This document shows, in pieces, positions 1-8,615 of a stretch of 33,000 nt of DNA. The stretch comes from an uncultured Sphingomonadaceae bacterium (GTDB lineage: Bacteria > Pseudomonadota > Alphaproteobacteria > Sphingomonadales > Sphingomonadaceae). Each line of letters starts with the position of its first letter. Position 1 is the first letter of the stretch. The DNA is taken from NCBI GenBank assembly GCA_902806235.1, contig CADCVW010000004.1:1-33000 (forward strand), read 5' to 3'. Under the pieces are notes generated by a model. It saw only the letters and a list, made by a program, of their open reading frames with translations. It was not told the DNA's origin and did no database searches. The position numbers were made by a program, and so were the translations under genes.

Positions 1-2
1 CG

Positions 3-1624
3 GCATACACCGGCGGCCAATTGTGGGGGATGTACGGCGACCGGACGAGCCCTGCCAACCAGTACGGCAGCCAGGCCGGCGAGGCGTGGGCCGCGGGTCA
101 CACCGGGTCGTCCAAGGTCGTGGTCGGCGTGATCGACTCCGGCATCGATCACATGCATCCCGACCTGTACCTGAATGTCTGGCTGAACCCCGGCGAGATC
201 TCGAGCGGCTTGCGCGGGTTGCTGGTCGACATCGACGGTAACGGCTTCATCAACTTCCGCGACCTCAACGCGACGGAAAACAAGGCCTACGTCAGCGATC
301 TCAATGCCAACGGTCGCATCGACGCCGGCGATCTTTTAGCCGACACGCGCTGGGAGAATGGGACGGACGACGATGCCAACGGCTACGTCGACGACCTGAT
401 CGGTTGGGATTTCGTCAACAACGACAACGATCCGTACGACGATAATGATCACGGTACCCATGTTTCCGGCACGTTCAGACGTGTGCTCTTCCGATCTGCG
501 GCAACTGCGTGGGCGTGGCGGGGGTCACCTGGTCGACCCAGCTCGTTGGCCTCAAGTTCTTGTCCGGCACCGGGTCTGGCAGCTCCGCGGGCGCGATCAA
601 GGCGGTCGACTACTTCACTGCCGCCGCAGGTGCCGCGACGGCGCAGGACTTCGCGGCGACCAACAATAGCTGGGGCGGCGGCGGCTTCTCGCAGGCCCTG
701 CTCGACTCCATCGTGCGCGGGGCGAAGCGGGACATCCTGTTCGTCGCCGCGGCTGGAAACGGCGGCAGCGACGGCGTGGGCGACAACAACGACGGCGCGC
801 CGCATTACCCGTCGAATTACGACACAAGGGCGTTGGCCGGCTACGACGCGGTGATATCCGTCGCGTCCATCACCAGCGCAGGTGCGCTGTCGTCCTTCTC
901 AAACTTCGGCCCAGCCTCCGTCGACCTCGGCGCACCGGGCTCGTCGATCTACTCAACGCTGCCGGGCGGCGGCTATGGCGCCTTCAGCGGCACCTCCATG
1001 GCGACCCCGCACGTCGCAGGCGCGATTGCACTCTACTCGTCACTGAGCGGGCAAGCCGCGGCCGACATTAAGGCCAACCTGTTCGGCTCGACCATTGCCA
1101 CGGCGTCGTTAGGGGGCAAGACAGTGACGGGCGGGCGTTTGGACGTAGAGAGCTTCATCGGCAAGATCGGCGCCCCGCCACCCCCGTCGCCCACCATCAA
1201 CGACATCTACGGCACGACCGCGAGCGACACGGTTACCGGCACAACCGGAGGGGACAGGATTTGGGGCGTGCCGGCAACGGGCACGCACACCGGACGCGGC
1301 ACGCTCGACACGCTGGTCGGGAACGGCGGCGCCGATACCTTTGTGCTCGGCGACGCGCGCGGCCGCTTCTATGATGACGGCGTGAGCCGAACGGCTGGCA
1401 CGGGTGACTATGCCCTGGTCAGGGGCTTCGGCGCCGACGACAAGGTGCAGGTTGCCGGGCCGGTGTCCCAGTACATCCAAGCGCAGACGACGCTCAACGG
1501 GGTGTCGGGCGTGGGTCTCTACTTCGACGGCAACGCGAACGGTCGCCTCGACAGCCGGGACGAGCTCATCGGCTTGTTCGCCGACGTGGCCTCGATCGCC
1601 CCGACGCAGTTCGTGGTGGCCTGA
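3..1624 (+). CDS. S8 subtilisin-like secreted protease, 5' partial, interrupted by adapter sequence
   Basis: Secreted serine endopeptidase of family S8. The reading frame is already open at base 3 (AYTGGQLWGMYGD), so the N-terminus with signal and propeptide lies upstream of the window. The triad is visible: Asp in VIDSGID (codon 135-137), His in DHGTHVSGT (codon 450-452) and Ser in GTSMATPHVAGA (codon 995-997). Between Asp and His are EF-hand-like calcium loops (DIDGNGFINFRDL, DLNANGRIDAGDL). After a proline linker, the C-terminus has a degenerate RTX-like glycine/aspartate region and one more EF-hand-like loop. The frame changes between His and Ser exactly at an Illumina adapter match (473-497). 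It resumes as GNCVGVAGVTW, the normal S8 continuation, so the break is an assembly artefact that cost a few residues. The stop is followed by a hairpin. Family assignment is certain; the intact product is inferred. Confidence 0.9.
473..497 (+). other. Illumina TruSeq adapter sequence embedded in the assembly
   Basis: Twenty-five consecutive bases match the 3' end of the TruSeq read-2 adapter, including its diagnostic core GTGTGCTCTTCCGATCT (481-497). Translated in the protease frame it gives RRVLFRS, and in another frame SDVCSSDL, both well-known contamination peptides in metagenome-derived proteins. It sits between the catalytic His block and the next conserved block of the protease and shifts the frame. 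This is not biological sequence. Confidence 0.97.
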
Positions 1625-1632
1625 GGCAAGGT

Positions 1633-1654
1633 GGGGCGGCTCACGAGCCGCCCC
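1633..1654 (+). terminator. Hairpin after the S8 protease gene
   Basis: GGGGCGGCT pairs with AGCCGCCCC around a CACG loop, nine nucleotides after the protease stop codon. The stem is perfect and GC-rich, but no T-run follows, so it could be a weak intrinsic terminator or a 3' stabilising hairpin. Confidence 0.55.
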
Positions 1655-1920
1655 GCGATCCTGCTCTGCGGTCGATTAGGTTAGCCGCTGATAAGGACGA
1701 GCGGCCGCTTCTCTCCCATGCTGCATCGAAGCGTCCCTTTTGCTCCCGGCGAGAGCAGGTCACTCCTGCTACGTGCAAGAGGCCATACCTGCGGCTGTCG
1801 ACGGGTGCCTTGAGGCGACTACGCACTGGGCCGCATGTGGCTTGCTGGAGACTCGTTCTCGACCGTGACGGGCTCAATAGGCTCGAGGGCGACATTAGCG
1901 GTTGGCGCATTCGATCCCGA
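1655..1920. other. Intergenic region without a recognised gene
   Basis: About 270 bases between the protease hairpin and the 3' end of the glycosylase gene. Short open frames exist on both strands, but none resembles a known protein or has a convincing ribosome binding site. I see nothing functional here. Confidence 0.5.
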
Positions 1921-1928
1921 GCGACGGC

Positions 1929-3119
1929 TCACCGTCGCCGGCAGGAGAGGTGAACGACTTCGCCGATGTGACGGCGATCGAGACCGAGCCACGCTGCCAT
2001 GCGATCGAGCTCCATGGTGAGGCGCTCCATCGTTTCGGCGGGCGCTCCCGGCTCAAGGGTGACCCGGGACGCTAGGAGAACGCTGGCCTGGCGATCAGCC
2101 TTGAGGTCAACCCGCGCGACGAGCGATCCGTCCAAGAGGAAGGGCAGGACGTAGTAGCCGTGGGTGCGTTTGTCCCGTGGCACGTAGATCTCGATGCGGT
2201 AGCGGAAGCCGAAGAGGCGTTCGGTTCGGCCACGATTCCAAACGAGAGGATCAAACGGGGCGAGCAGCGCCGCGCAGCGCACATGGCGCGGCAGGCGGGC
2301 CTCGCGATGCATCCAGGCCTTCTGGCTCCACCCCTCGACGCGTACGGGGATAAGCGTGCCAGCCTCCGTCTGATCGGCGATCGCCTGATCTGCTTCTTCA
2401 GGCTTCAGCCGATAGTAGTCGCGCAGGTCCGCGACGGTCGCGACGCCAAGTGCCCGGGCGCTTCGTTCGACCAGGGCGCGTTGCGCGCTCGCGGCATCTG
2501 GAGTGGACAGGTTCAGGATAGCCTTGGGCAGCACGCGCTCGGGCAGGTCGTAGACCCGCGCGAAGCTGCCGCGCCGCGTCGCGGTGGTGATCTTGCCCGA
2601 CCAGAACAGCCATTCGAGCGCGTGCTTGGTGTGGCTCCATTGCCACCAGCCGCCCCTGCTCGACCCGTTCTCAAAGTCGGCGGCCGCCATCGGTCCTTCG
2701 GCAACGATCCGGTCGAGTACGGCCTGGGCCTCGGGCCGCTGCTCGGCCGCGAAGCGCTTCAGCCCTTGGTAGCCGACCTCGCCTCGTTCGGCGCGAGCCA
2801 TGCGCCAACGCAGGAGCGGGTGGGCATCCAGCGGCAGCAGCGAGGCTTCGTGCGCCCAGTACTCGAACAAGCGCCGCTGGCGGGCGGGTCCCCAAGCAGC
2901 GCGTTCGAGCGATGCACGATCGTAGCTGCCGAGCCTCGAGAAGGCCGGGAGATAGTGCGCCCGGGTCAGGACGTTCACGCTGTCGATCTGGAAGAGCCCG
3001 AGGCGGTCGAGGGTTCTTTGCAGGCCTGCAGGGGTCGGCCGTTCAACCCGACCAGCACCGAACCCCTGCGCCGCGAGCGCGATCAGCCGGGCGTCCTTGG
3101 ATGAGAGGGTCAGCGTCAC
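1929..3119 (-). CDS. YcaQ-like winged-helix DNA glycosylase (HTH_42 family)
   Basis: Cytoplasmic DNA repair protein of the HTH_42 superfamily (AlkZ/YcaQ), whose members excise bulky alkylated bases and unhook interstrand crosslinks. The 396 residues match the family's usual length. The N-terminus carries the conserved block LGLFQIDSVNVL with a Q-I-D triplet at residues 44-46. This Q-hydrophobic-D form marks the YcaQ-like branch, rather than the Q-hydrophobic-Q of AlkZ. Further family blocks are FEYWAHEASLLP and the C-terminal APFDPLVWNR and FRYRIEIYVP. The start is a GTG giving MTLTLSS; no strong Shine-Dalgarno is visible and no in-frame ATG lies nearby. A 7-bp hairpin (1921-1938) overlaps the stop codon. 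The gene stands alone, without operon partners. Confidence 0.88.
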   Translation of the reverse strand: MTLTLSSKDARLIALAAQGFGAGRVERPTPAGLQRTLDRLGLFQIDSVNVLTRAHYLPAFSRLGSYDRASLERAAWGPARQRRLFEYWAHEASLLPLDAHPLLRWRMARAERGEVGYQGLKRFAAEQRPEAQAVLDRIVAEGPMAAADFENGSSRGGWWQWSHTKHALEWLFWSGKITTATRRGSFARVYDLPERVLPKAILNLSTPDAASAQRALVERSARALGVATVADLRDYYRLKPEEADQAIADQTEAGTLIPVRVEGWSQKAWMHREARLPRHVRCAALLAPFDPLVWNRGRTERLFGFRYRIEIYVPRDKRTHGYYVLPFLLDGSLVARVDLKADRQASVLLASRVTLEPGAPAETMERLTMELDRMAAWLGLDRRHIGEVVHLSCRRR

Positions 3120-3382
3120 GCGCCGCTGCCTGACCGCTCGGCGTTATAAGCGTCAACCCAATGTCGCTTGCTGGAAGTCGCCGGTCGTCAGCTGAGCGCC
3201 CAAGTCAACCATTAGCGGCAACTCACGGCCTACCCCGAAGCAAACATCGTCAGCGCGGTGGCTATGCTAGCACGTAGGTCCGCTATAGGTGGGAAGCGGA
3301 CGTTCGCGGGAAGGCGATGCCGGCCACTCCTGGCCGGATACGGAAGGGTCGCTTACAGTCGAACTCGCATGGTAAGGTCGGA
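3120..3382. repeat. Intergenic region carrying a GTCCGCT/AGCGGAC palindrome
   Basis: No gene is seen. At 3278-3301, GTCCGCT and AGCGGAC form a 7-bp inverted repeat around 10 nt and are followed by GTTCGCG. The same arms recur at the IS insertion site (7092-7098 with 8641-8647 across the element), so this looks like a dispersed short palindromic repeat. Its function is unknown. Confidence 0.5.
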
Positions 3383-3790
3383 CTAAGTAGCGGTTGGCCC
3401 AAATGCTTCCAAGATGCGGCATTCGGAGACGGTGCCGCCCCGGCAGGAAGCCAGTAGAGTGGCCAGCTCGCGCCGGAGCGCGGCGAGGTCAGCGATCTTG
3501 CGGTCGATCGCGTCGAGGTGGCCCGAGGCGAGTTCATCGACTGAGCCGCAGTCGCGGCCCGGATCACTCGCCAGATCGAGTAGCGCCCGCACCTGGTCGA
3601 GCGAGAACCCGCGCTCGCGCGCGCGCCGGATAAACGTCAGGCGCGACAGGTCGCGCGACGTGTAAGAGCGATAATTTCCTTCGGTTCGCGCCGGCGCGTC
3701 GATGAGCCCCTCCTTCTCATACCAACGTACCGTTTCAACCTTGGTGTCGGCAGCCTTGGCGATCTTGCCGATTGTGAGCGCGTGACCCAT
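3383..3790 (-). CDS. MerR-family metal-responsive transcriptional regulator
   Basis: Dimeric DNA-binding activator/repressor of the MerR family, predicted to sense a soft or divalent metal ion. The 135 residues begin with the MerR winged helix (LTIGKIAKAADTKVETVRWYEKEGLI, then NYRSYT). A long dimerisation helix follows, then a short C-terminal metal loop. Cysteines lie at C81, C116 and C124 (SCRGGTVSEC). This is the three-cysteine layout of the MerR/CadR/PbrR groups and differs from copper-type CueR, which has two. The spacing does not by itself separate Hg, Cd, Pb or Zn. It diverges from a CDF transporter across a classic MerR operator, so it should control that operon and itself. The start ATG abuts the operator. 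Confidence 0.9.
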   Translation of the reverse strand: MGHALTIGKIAKAADTKVETVRWYEKEGLIDAPARTEGNYRSYTSRDLSRLTFIRRARERGFSLDQVRALLDLASDPGRDCGSVDELASGHLDAIDRKIADLAALRRELATLLASCRGGTVSECRILEAFGPTAT

Positions 3791-3793
3791 GCC

Positions 3794-3826
3794 TTGACCC
3801 TGTAGTAGCTACAGAGTTCATATAGT
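3794..3826 (+). promoter_or_regulatory. MerR-type promoter and operator for the CDF operon
   Basis: A -35 box TTGACC (3794-3799) and a -10 region CATATAGT (3819-3826) are separated by an over-long spacer, 19 bp to CATATA or 21 bp to TATAGT. Centred in the spacer is the perfect dyad CTGTAG-TAG-CTACAG (3800-3814). A stretched spacer filled by a dyad is the hallmark of MerR-activated promoters, in which the regulator untwists DNA to align the boxes. It lies between the divergent MerR and CDF genes. Confidence 0.88.
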
Positions 3827-3857
3827 CGGTCATGATGACTCGGTCGAGGTGACGATC

Positions 3858-4499
3858 ATGGCGTGCAACACCTGCCCTTCGGAGTATCGGCCCGCGGATA
3901 ACCGCCCCGGGTGGCGGCGCGTGCTCCTGATCGCGCTCGCCATCAATGCGGGCATGTTCGCGGTCGAAATTATTGCCGGCATCGCCGGCGGGTCCAAGGC
4001 GCTTCAGGCCGACGCTCTCGACTTCTTCGGCGATGCAGCCAACTACGCGATCAGCTTGGGCGTCGCTGGCATGGCGCTCGCGTGGCGCGCGCGAGCGGCG
4101 CTGCTGAAGGGCGCAACGTTGGTCGTGCTAGGCCTCTATGTCCTGTTCGCGACCACATGGGCGGCGCTACACGGCGACGTGCCGCGGGCCGAGATCATGG
4201 GAGCGATCGGCGTCGCCGCGCTGTTCGCGAACGTGGTTGTGGCCGCCATGCTGTTCCGTTTCAGGGGCGGCGACGCGAACATGCAGTCCGTGTGGATATG
4301 CTCGCGCAACGACGCGATCGGCAACGTCGCCGTGGTCGCCGCGGCTGCGGGCGTGTTCGGGACCGGCACTGCATGGCCGGACTTGATCGTGGCGGCGTTG
4401 ATGGCTGGGCTCGGGCTATGGGGCGGCGCGCAGATCATGCGGCAGGCATGGGGCGAACTGGCGACCGGCCACACTCGCGCGGCCGTGGCTGCGAAGTAG
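3858..4499 (+). CDS. CDF-like cation transporter (short form)
   Basis: Inner-membrane metal cation exporter related to the cation diffusion facilitator family. The 213 residues hold about six hydrophobic segments but lack the C-terminal cytoplasmic domain of typical CDF proteins. The TM2 metal motif appears as DALDFFGDAANY (D52, D55, D59) and the TM5 site as RNDAIGN, in place of the usual HxxxD pairs. The N-terminus has a CNTC cysteine pair (C3, C6), a possible metal-handling motif. I start at the ATG at 3858 because GAGGTGA sits five bases upstream; a GTG nine bases earlier is possible. It is the first gene of an operon with DUF3703 and a TonB receptor under the MerR promoter. The substrate is probably Zn, Cd, Co or Pb, which the sequence cannot decide. 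Confidence 0.88.
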   Translation: MACNTCPSEYRPADNRPGWRRVLLIALAINAGMFAVEIIAGIAGGSKALQADALDFFGDAANYAISLGVAGMALAWRARAALLKGATLVVLGLYVLFATTWAALHGDVPRAEIMGAIGVAALFANVVVAAMLFRFRGGDANMQSVWICSRNDAIGNVAVVAAAAGVFGTGTAWPDLIVAALMAGLGLWGGAQIMRQAWGELATGHTRAAVAAK

Positions 4500-4504
4500 C
4501 GGTC

Positions 4505-4861
4505 ATGTCCAATCCACCTAACCTAACCCGCATCGTGGCCGACGAACTGGCGGGCCACGCCCGAGCGCGAAACGCTGGCGACGTCGCCGGAGCCCGGCGG
4601 GCGTTGGAGCGCGCGCACATCGCGTCGCAGCTTTTGCTTCGCCCGCACATGCGCGTTCATGCGGCGATGCTCGCCTACGCAGTCCGGCTACGCCAGCCGC
4701 GCGAGATCGTCGGGCCGCTCGCCAAGTTCGTTCTGGCACCCTTGGGCGCGATCACCGGTCGCATACCGTGGGGCAACACCGGGCGCTCAAACGTGAGCGC
4801 CTTCCAGCCTATGCCGATCCAGCCCGAGTTGGCGGTGCAGCTGAACGACGAAGCGGAATGA
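4505..4861 (+). CDS. DUF3703 domain-containing protein
   Basis: Small cytoplasmic protein of 118 residues matching the DUF3703 pattern. Conserved stretches include ALERAHIASQLLLRPHMRVH, and the end LAPLGAITGRIPWGNTGRSNVSAF is characteristic. No catalytic function is known for the family. The gene begins five nucleotides after the CDF gene and its stop overlaps the next start (ATGA at 4858-4861), so it is very likely cotranslated within the metal operon. The histidine-containing stretch and the context suggest a metal-resistance role, but that is inference. Confidence 0.85.
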   Translation: MSNPPNLTRIVADELAGHARARNAGDVAGARRALERAHIASQLLLRPHMRVHAAMLAYAVRLRQPREIVGPLAKFVLAPLGAITGRIPWGNTGRSNVSAFQPMPIQPELAVQLNDEAE

Positions 4862-6876
4862 TGATCGACAGCAACGAGCCGCCGCGATCGGCCACCTTAT
4901 GGCGTTTGATGATCGGGGGGGCGACACTGGTGATCAGCTTCGCGCATCCGGCTGCGAACGCCCAAGTAGCCGTCCCGGCACAAGGCGGCATTGCCCAAGC
5001 TGAAGCCGCGCTGGCCGAGGAGGAAGGCGAGGAGATTATTGTGCAGGCGACGCGCTCCGGTCGCCGCGTGCAGGACGAGCCAATCCGGGTGGAGGTAATC
5101 GACCGGGAGGAGATCGAAGAGAAAATCCTCATGGTTCCCGGCAATATCTCGATGGTCGTCGCCGAAACAGGCGGCTTGCGGGTGCAGGTCACGTCACCTG
5201 CGATCGGAGCGGCAAACGTGCGCGTGCGCGGGTTGGAAGGCCGCTATACTCAGCTCTTATCTGACGGGCTCCCGCTCTATGGCGGACAGGCCGCTGGCAT
5301 CGGCCTGTTGCAGATACCGCCGACCGACCTGGGCCAGGTAGAGGTTATCAAGGGCGCTGCATCCGCGCTTTACGGCCCGTCCGCGCTAGGCGGCGTCATC
5401 AACCTAGTCTCGCGCCGCCCCGGCGACGCACCGCAGGTCGAGTTCCTGTTGAACGCGACCACCCGTAACGGCCAGGACGCGACTGCCTATGCCGCGGCAC
5501 CGCTGGGCAGTGGGTTCAGCGGGTCAATTACGGGGGGCGCGCACCACCAGCGCCGGCAGGACCTGGACCATGATGGTTGGGCCGACATGCCCGGCTTCGA
5601 GCGGTTCACCGTGCGCCCGCGGCTGTTCTGGGAAGGGGCGGACGGCGCGAAGGCGTTGTTCACTTTCGGTGCGATGAGGGAGGAACGCGACGGCGGCACC
5701 TTGCCGGACCGCGTTGTGCCCGACGGTCGACCATTTCAGCAGGACCAAGACAGCACGCGCCTGGATGCCGGGCTTGTGGCCGAAGTGTTGGTCGATGGGC
5801 TGGGCACGGTGCGCGTCCGCGCGTCGGGCATGACGCAGGATCACCGGCACCGCTTCGGCAACGTAATCGAAGATGACCGGCACCGCACCGCGTTCGGCGA
5901 GGCATCTATTGGCCACCGAGCGGGCGGAACGAGCTGGGTCGCAGGCGTGGCGTTCCAGGTCGATGAGTACCGATCCGAGACGTTTACCGCCTTCGACTAC
6001 AGCTACACCGCGCCGGGAGTATTCGGGCAGGTGGAACACGACCTTAGCCCTGACGTGACGGTCGCGGGCAGCGCCCGCGCAGACTTCCACAGCGACTACG
6101 GCACCCGGCTTTCCTCACGCGTGTCGCTGCTCTACCGGCCCGATCGCTGGACGTTCCGCGCGTCGGTCGGGCGCGGCTTCTTCGCGCCCACCCCGTTCGT
6201 GGACGAGATCGAAGACGCCGGGCTGTCGCGCTTGGAGCCACTTCGCGGGCTAAAGGCCGAGGTCGCCGACACCGCCGCACTCGACATAGGTCATGCACGG
6301 GGCGGGACCGAGGTGAACGCCTCACTGTTCACGTCGCGGGTCGACAACGCTTTGCGGCTGGATGCGACCGGCCCGGCGAGCGTCCGGCTTGTGACGGCGA
6401 ACGGCGTCACGCGCACGAGCGGCGTCGAGTTGCTGGTTCGCCAGCGATGGGATGCCTTCAGCATTACCGGCAGCTACGTCCACATCGACGCGACGGAGCT
6501 CGATCCGGCTGGCGTGCGACGGCGTGTCGAACGCACACCGCGCGACACCGCGGGCGTGGTCGCCGTGTGGGAGGCTGAAGGCAAGGGCCGGTTCGGCTTC
6601 GAGGCGTACTACACCGGCCGGCAGCGGCTTGAAGACAATCCCTATCGGTCCCGCAGCCGCCCCTACGTCGAACTAGGCGTTCTGGGCGAGATCATATTTG
6701 GTCGCGCCAGCCTGTTCCTCAACGCCGAAAACATCCTTGGCGTCCGACAGACCAAGTACGACCCGATCCTTCGACCGGTTCGCGCGCCCGATGGCCGCTG
6801 GACAGTCGACGTATGGGCTCCGACCGAAGGCTTCGTGTTAAACGGCGGCGTCCGGCTGCGTTTTGGCGGGACCTGA
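4858..6876 (+). CDS. TonB-dependent outer-membrane receptor of the metal operon
   Basis: Outer-membrane beta-barrel receptor energised by TonB. The 672 residues begin with a signal peptide ending near HPAANAQ. A short acidic linker leads to the TonB-box-like EEIIVQATRSGRRVQDEP, then the plug domain (about 60-180) with VRVRGLEGRYTQLLSDGLPLYGG and the plug end block VEVIKGAASALYGPSALGGVINLVSRRP. The barrel runs to the C-terminal strand FVLNGGVRLRFGGT. The gene overlaps the DUF3703 stop by four bases and so is transcribed with the CDF transporter. A receptor inside a MerR-controlled export operon is unusual; it could import a metal complex or act in metal traffic at the outer membrane. The cargo cannot be read from the sequence. 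Confidence 0.9.
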   Translation: MMIDSNEPPRSATLWRLMIGGATLVISFAHPAANAQVAVPAQGGIAQAEAALAEEEGEEIIVQATRSGRRVQDEPIRVEVIDREEIEEKILMVPGNISMVVAETGGLRVQVTSPAIGAANVRVRGLEGRYTQLLSDGLPLYGGQAAGIGLLQIPPTDLGQVEVIKGAASALYGPSALGGVINLVSRRPGDAPQVEFLLNATTRNGQDATAYAAAPLGSGFSGSITGGAHHQRRQDLDHDGWADMPGFERFTVRPRLFWEGADGAKALFTFGAMREERDGGTLPDRVVPDGRPFQQDQDSTRLDAGLVAEVLVDGLGTVRVRASGMTQDHRHRFGNVIEDDRHRTAFGEASIGHRAGGTSWVAGVAFQVDEYRSETFTAFDYSYTAPGVFGQVEHDLSPDVTVAGSARADFHSDYGTRLSSRVSLLYRPDRWTFRASVGRGFFAPTPFVDEIEDAGLSRLEPLRGLKAEVADTAALDIGHARGGTEVNASLFTSRVDNALRLDATGPASVRLVTANGVTRTSGVELLVRQRWDAFSITGSYVHIDATELDPAGVRRRVERTPRDTAGVVAVWEAEGKGRFGFEAYYTGRQRLEDNPYRSRSRPYVELGVLGEIIFGRASLFLNAENILGVRQTKYDPILRPVRAPDGRWTVDVWAPTEGFVLNGGVRLRFGGT

Positions 6877-7066
6877 CCCAAAACAAGGATGAGTGCCACA
6901 ACCGGTCGGTTCGGACACTCCTGTTTTGCCCACGCTTGCTTCCGATACTGCGAACGTCAGAAGACCGCGTGACAATGTCGGCCTTCGTAATTGGCGGATC
7001 GCGCCAGCTACGACCGGCTTCGGGCGGAGGCCGTCGTGCGCCGCCCCGTTCAGAAGGTCGGTTTGG

Positions 7067-7105
7067 GGTCGGAAGCGGACCCTGACCGAACGTCCGCTTC
7101 CGACC
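7067..7105. repeat. Perfect 14-bp inverted repeat next to the IS insertion
   Basis: GGTCGGAAGCGGAC (7067-7080) and its exact complement (7092-7105) flank an 11-nt loop. It lies in an otherwise gene-free stretch (6877-7105). Its right arm ends exactly at the IS boundary and contains the GTCCGCT arm of the dispersed palindrome. It may be a REP-like element or a terminator-like hairpin. Confidence 0.6.
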
Positions 7106-7123
7106 GATGCTGTTGAAGAAGTC
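7106..7123 (+). repeat. Left terminal inverted repeat of the IS1182-type element
   Basis: Eighteen bases identical to the reverse complement of the right end (8616-8633). Preceded by GACC, the presumed target duplication. Confidence 0.85.
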
Positions 7124-7184
7124 GGCCTTGCAGTTGTGACGGCGTGCTGATTCAGTGTTCCTGCCGGCGGCAGGAGCGATGCTG

Positions 7185-8561
7185 ATGATGGGTGAGCAGG
7201 TCGTGGCGCAGGAGGCGCTGTTCTACGGCTTCAGCCTGGAACGGCATGTGCCGGCCGACCATCTCCTGCGCCGGCTTGATCGCTTCGTGAACTTAAGCGC
7301 CATCCGGGCGGAGCTGCGGCCCTACTACAGCGACATGGGCCGGCCCTCGATTGATCCCGAGCTGATGATCCGCATGCTCATCGTCGGCTACTGCATGGGT
7401 CTCCGGTCCGAGCGGCGGCTCTGCGACGAGGTCCACCTCAACCTGGCGTACCGCTGGTTCTGCCGGCTGGGGCTGGACGGCGACGTTCCCGACCACAGCA
7501 CCTTTTCCAAGAACCGTCACGGCCGGTTCCGCGACTGCGACCTGTTCCGGAGGCTGTTCGAGCGCACCGTCGAGCGCTGCATGGCCGAAGGGCTGGTCGG
7601 CGGCGACGGCTTCGCGGTGGACGCGAGCCTGATCCGGGCCGAGGCCAACCGGCAACGCTTCCACCCTGGCGAGGAGGGGCTGCCACCCGACCTGTCGAGC
7701 CGCGCGGTCAACGAGTACCTGGCGGTGCTGGACGACGCCGCCTTCGGGGCCGCTTCCCAGGTCATGCCTGCACGCGTCTCCCCGGCTGATCCGGCCGCTC
7801 GTTACCCGTCCGCCCACGGCGGCCAGGCGCAGTTCTGCTACGCGACCAACTACCTGGTCGACGTGAAGCACGCCGTCATCGTCGACGTGGAGCCGAGCAC
7901 GGCGGTGCGGCAGGCCGAGGTGACGGCCGCCAAGCGCATGATCGAGCGCGTCCATGACGGCCTCGGGCTCTGGCCCAGAAAGCTGATCGGTGACACCGGC
8001 TACGGCTCCGCCGACATGCTCGCGTGGCTGGTCAACGAGCGCGGCATTGAGCCGCACATCCCCGTGCTCGACAAGGCGAACCGGGCGGACGGCACCTTCT
8101 CGCGAAGCGACTTCGCGTACGATGCGCGCCGCGACGTCTATACCTGCCCAGCGGGCAAGCTGCTCACCCGCTACCAGCGGCGCCACGGCTGCCGGACCGA
8201 CCAGCCGCACGCCGACGGGTTCTTCCGCTACCGCGCGAGCAAGGCCGACTGCAGCAGTTGCGCGCTGAAGCCGAGGTGCTGTCCAACAGCCGACGCCCGC
8301 AAGGTGCCGCGCTCGATGCACGAAGGCGCCCGCGACCTCGCCCGCGCCGTGGCTCGGGAAGACGAATGGCTGACCTCTCGCCGCGAGCGCAAGAAGGTCG
8401 AGATGCTGTTCGCGCACCTCAAGCGCATCCTGAAGCTCGACCGGCTGCGACTACGCGGTCCGAACGGAGCGAAAGACGAGTTCCACCTCGCCGCCGCAGC
8501 CCAGAACCTCCGCAAGCTCGCCAAGCTGATCCCGCCGGCAGCGCAGCCGGTGCCCGCCTGA
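7185..8561 (+). CDS. IS1182-family DDE transposase
   Basis: DDE transposase of about 458 residues that cuts and joins the IS ends. Characteristic N-terminal blocks are HVPADHLLRRLDRFV, RPSIDPELMIRMLIVGYCMGLRSERRLCDEV and DHSTFSKNRHGRF. The acidic triad can be assigned to D in FAVDASLI, D in LIGDTGYGSADML and E in KKVEMLFAHLKRIL. A cysteine-containing stretch (CSSCALKPRCC) lies between the second and third. I choose ATG 7185 because CAGGAG (7171-7176) is then at proper spacing; ATG 7179 and GTG 7155 are in frame but poorly spaced. The frame is uninterrupted, so the enzyme may be functional. Confidence 0.9.
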   Translation: MMGEQVVAQEALFYGFSLERHVPADHLLRRLDRFVNLSAIRAELRPYYSDMGRPSIDPELMIRMLIVGYCMGLRSERRLCDEVHLNLAYRWFCRLGLDGDVPDHSTFSKNRHGRFRDCDLFRRLFERTVERCMAEGLVGGDGFAVDASLIRAEANRQRFHPGEEGLPPDLSSRAVNEYLAVLDDAAFGAASQVMPARVSPADPAARYPSAHGGQAQFCYATNYLVDVKHAVIVDVEPSTAVRQAEVTAAKRMIERVHDGLGLWPRKLIGDTGYGSADMLAWLVNERGIEPHIPVLDKANRADGTFSRSDFAYDARRDVYTCPAGKLLTRYQRRHGCRTDQPHADGFFRYRASKADCSSCALKPRCCPTADARKVPRSMHEGARDLARAVAREDEWLTSRRERKKVEMLFAHLKRILKLDRLRLRGPNGAKDEFHLAAAAQNLRKLAKLIPPAAQPVPA

Positions 8562-8615
8562 CCGCCGGCAGTCCCGCGCCCAGCTCGGGCCGACCGTCCG
8601 CTCTTGTCAGCACCG

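Noticed and set aside
430-520. Programmed frameshift in the subtilisin gene
   Set aside because: The frame change coincides exactly with an Illumina adapter match, so it is technical.
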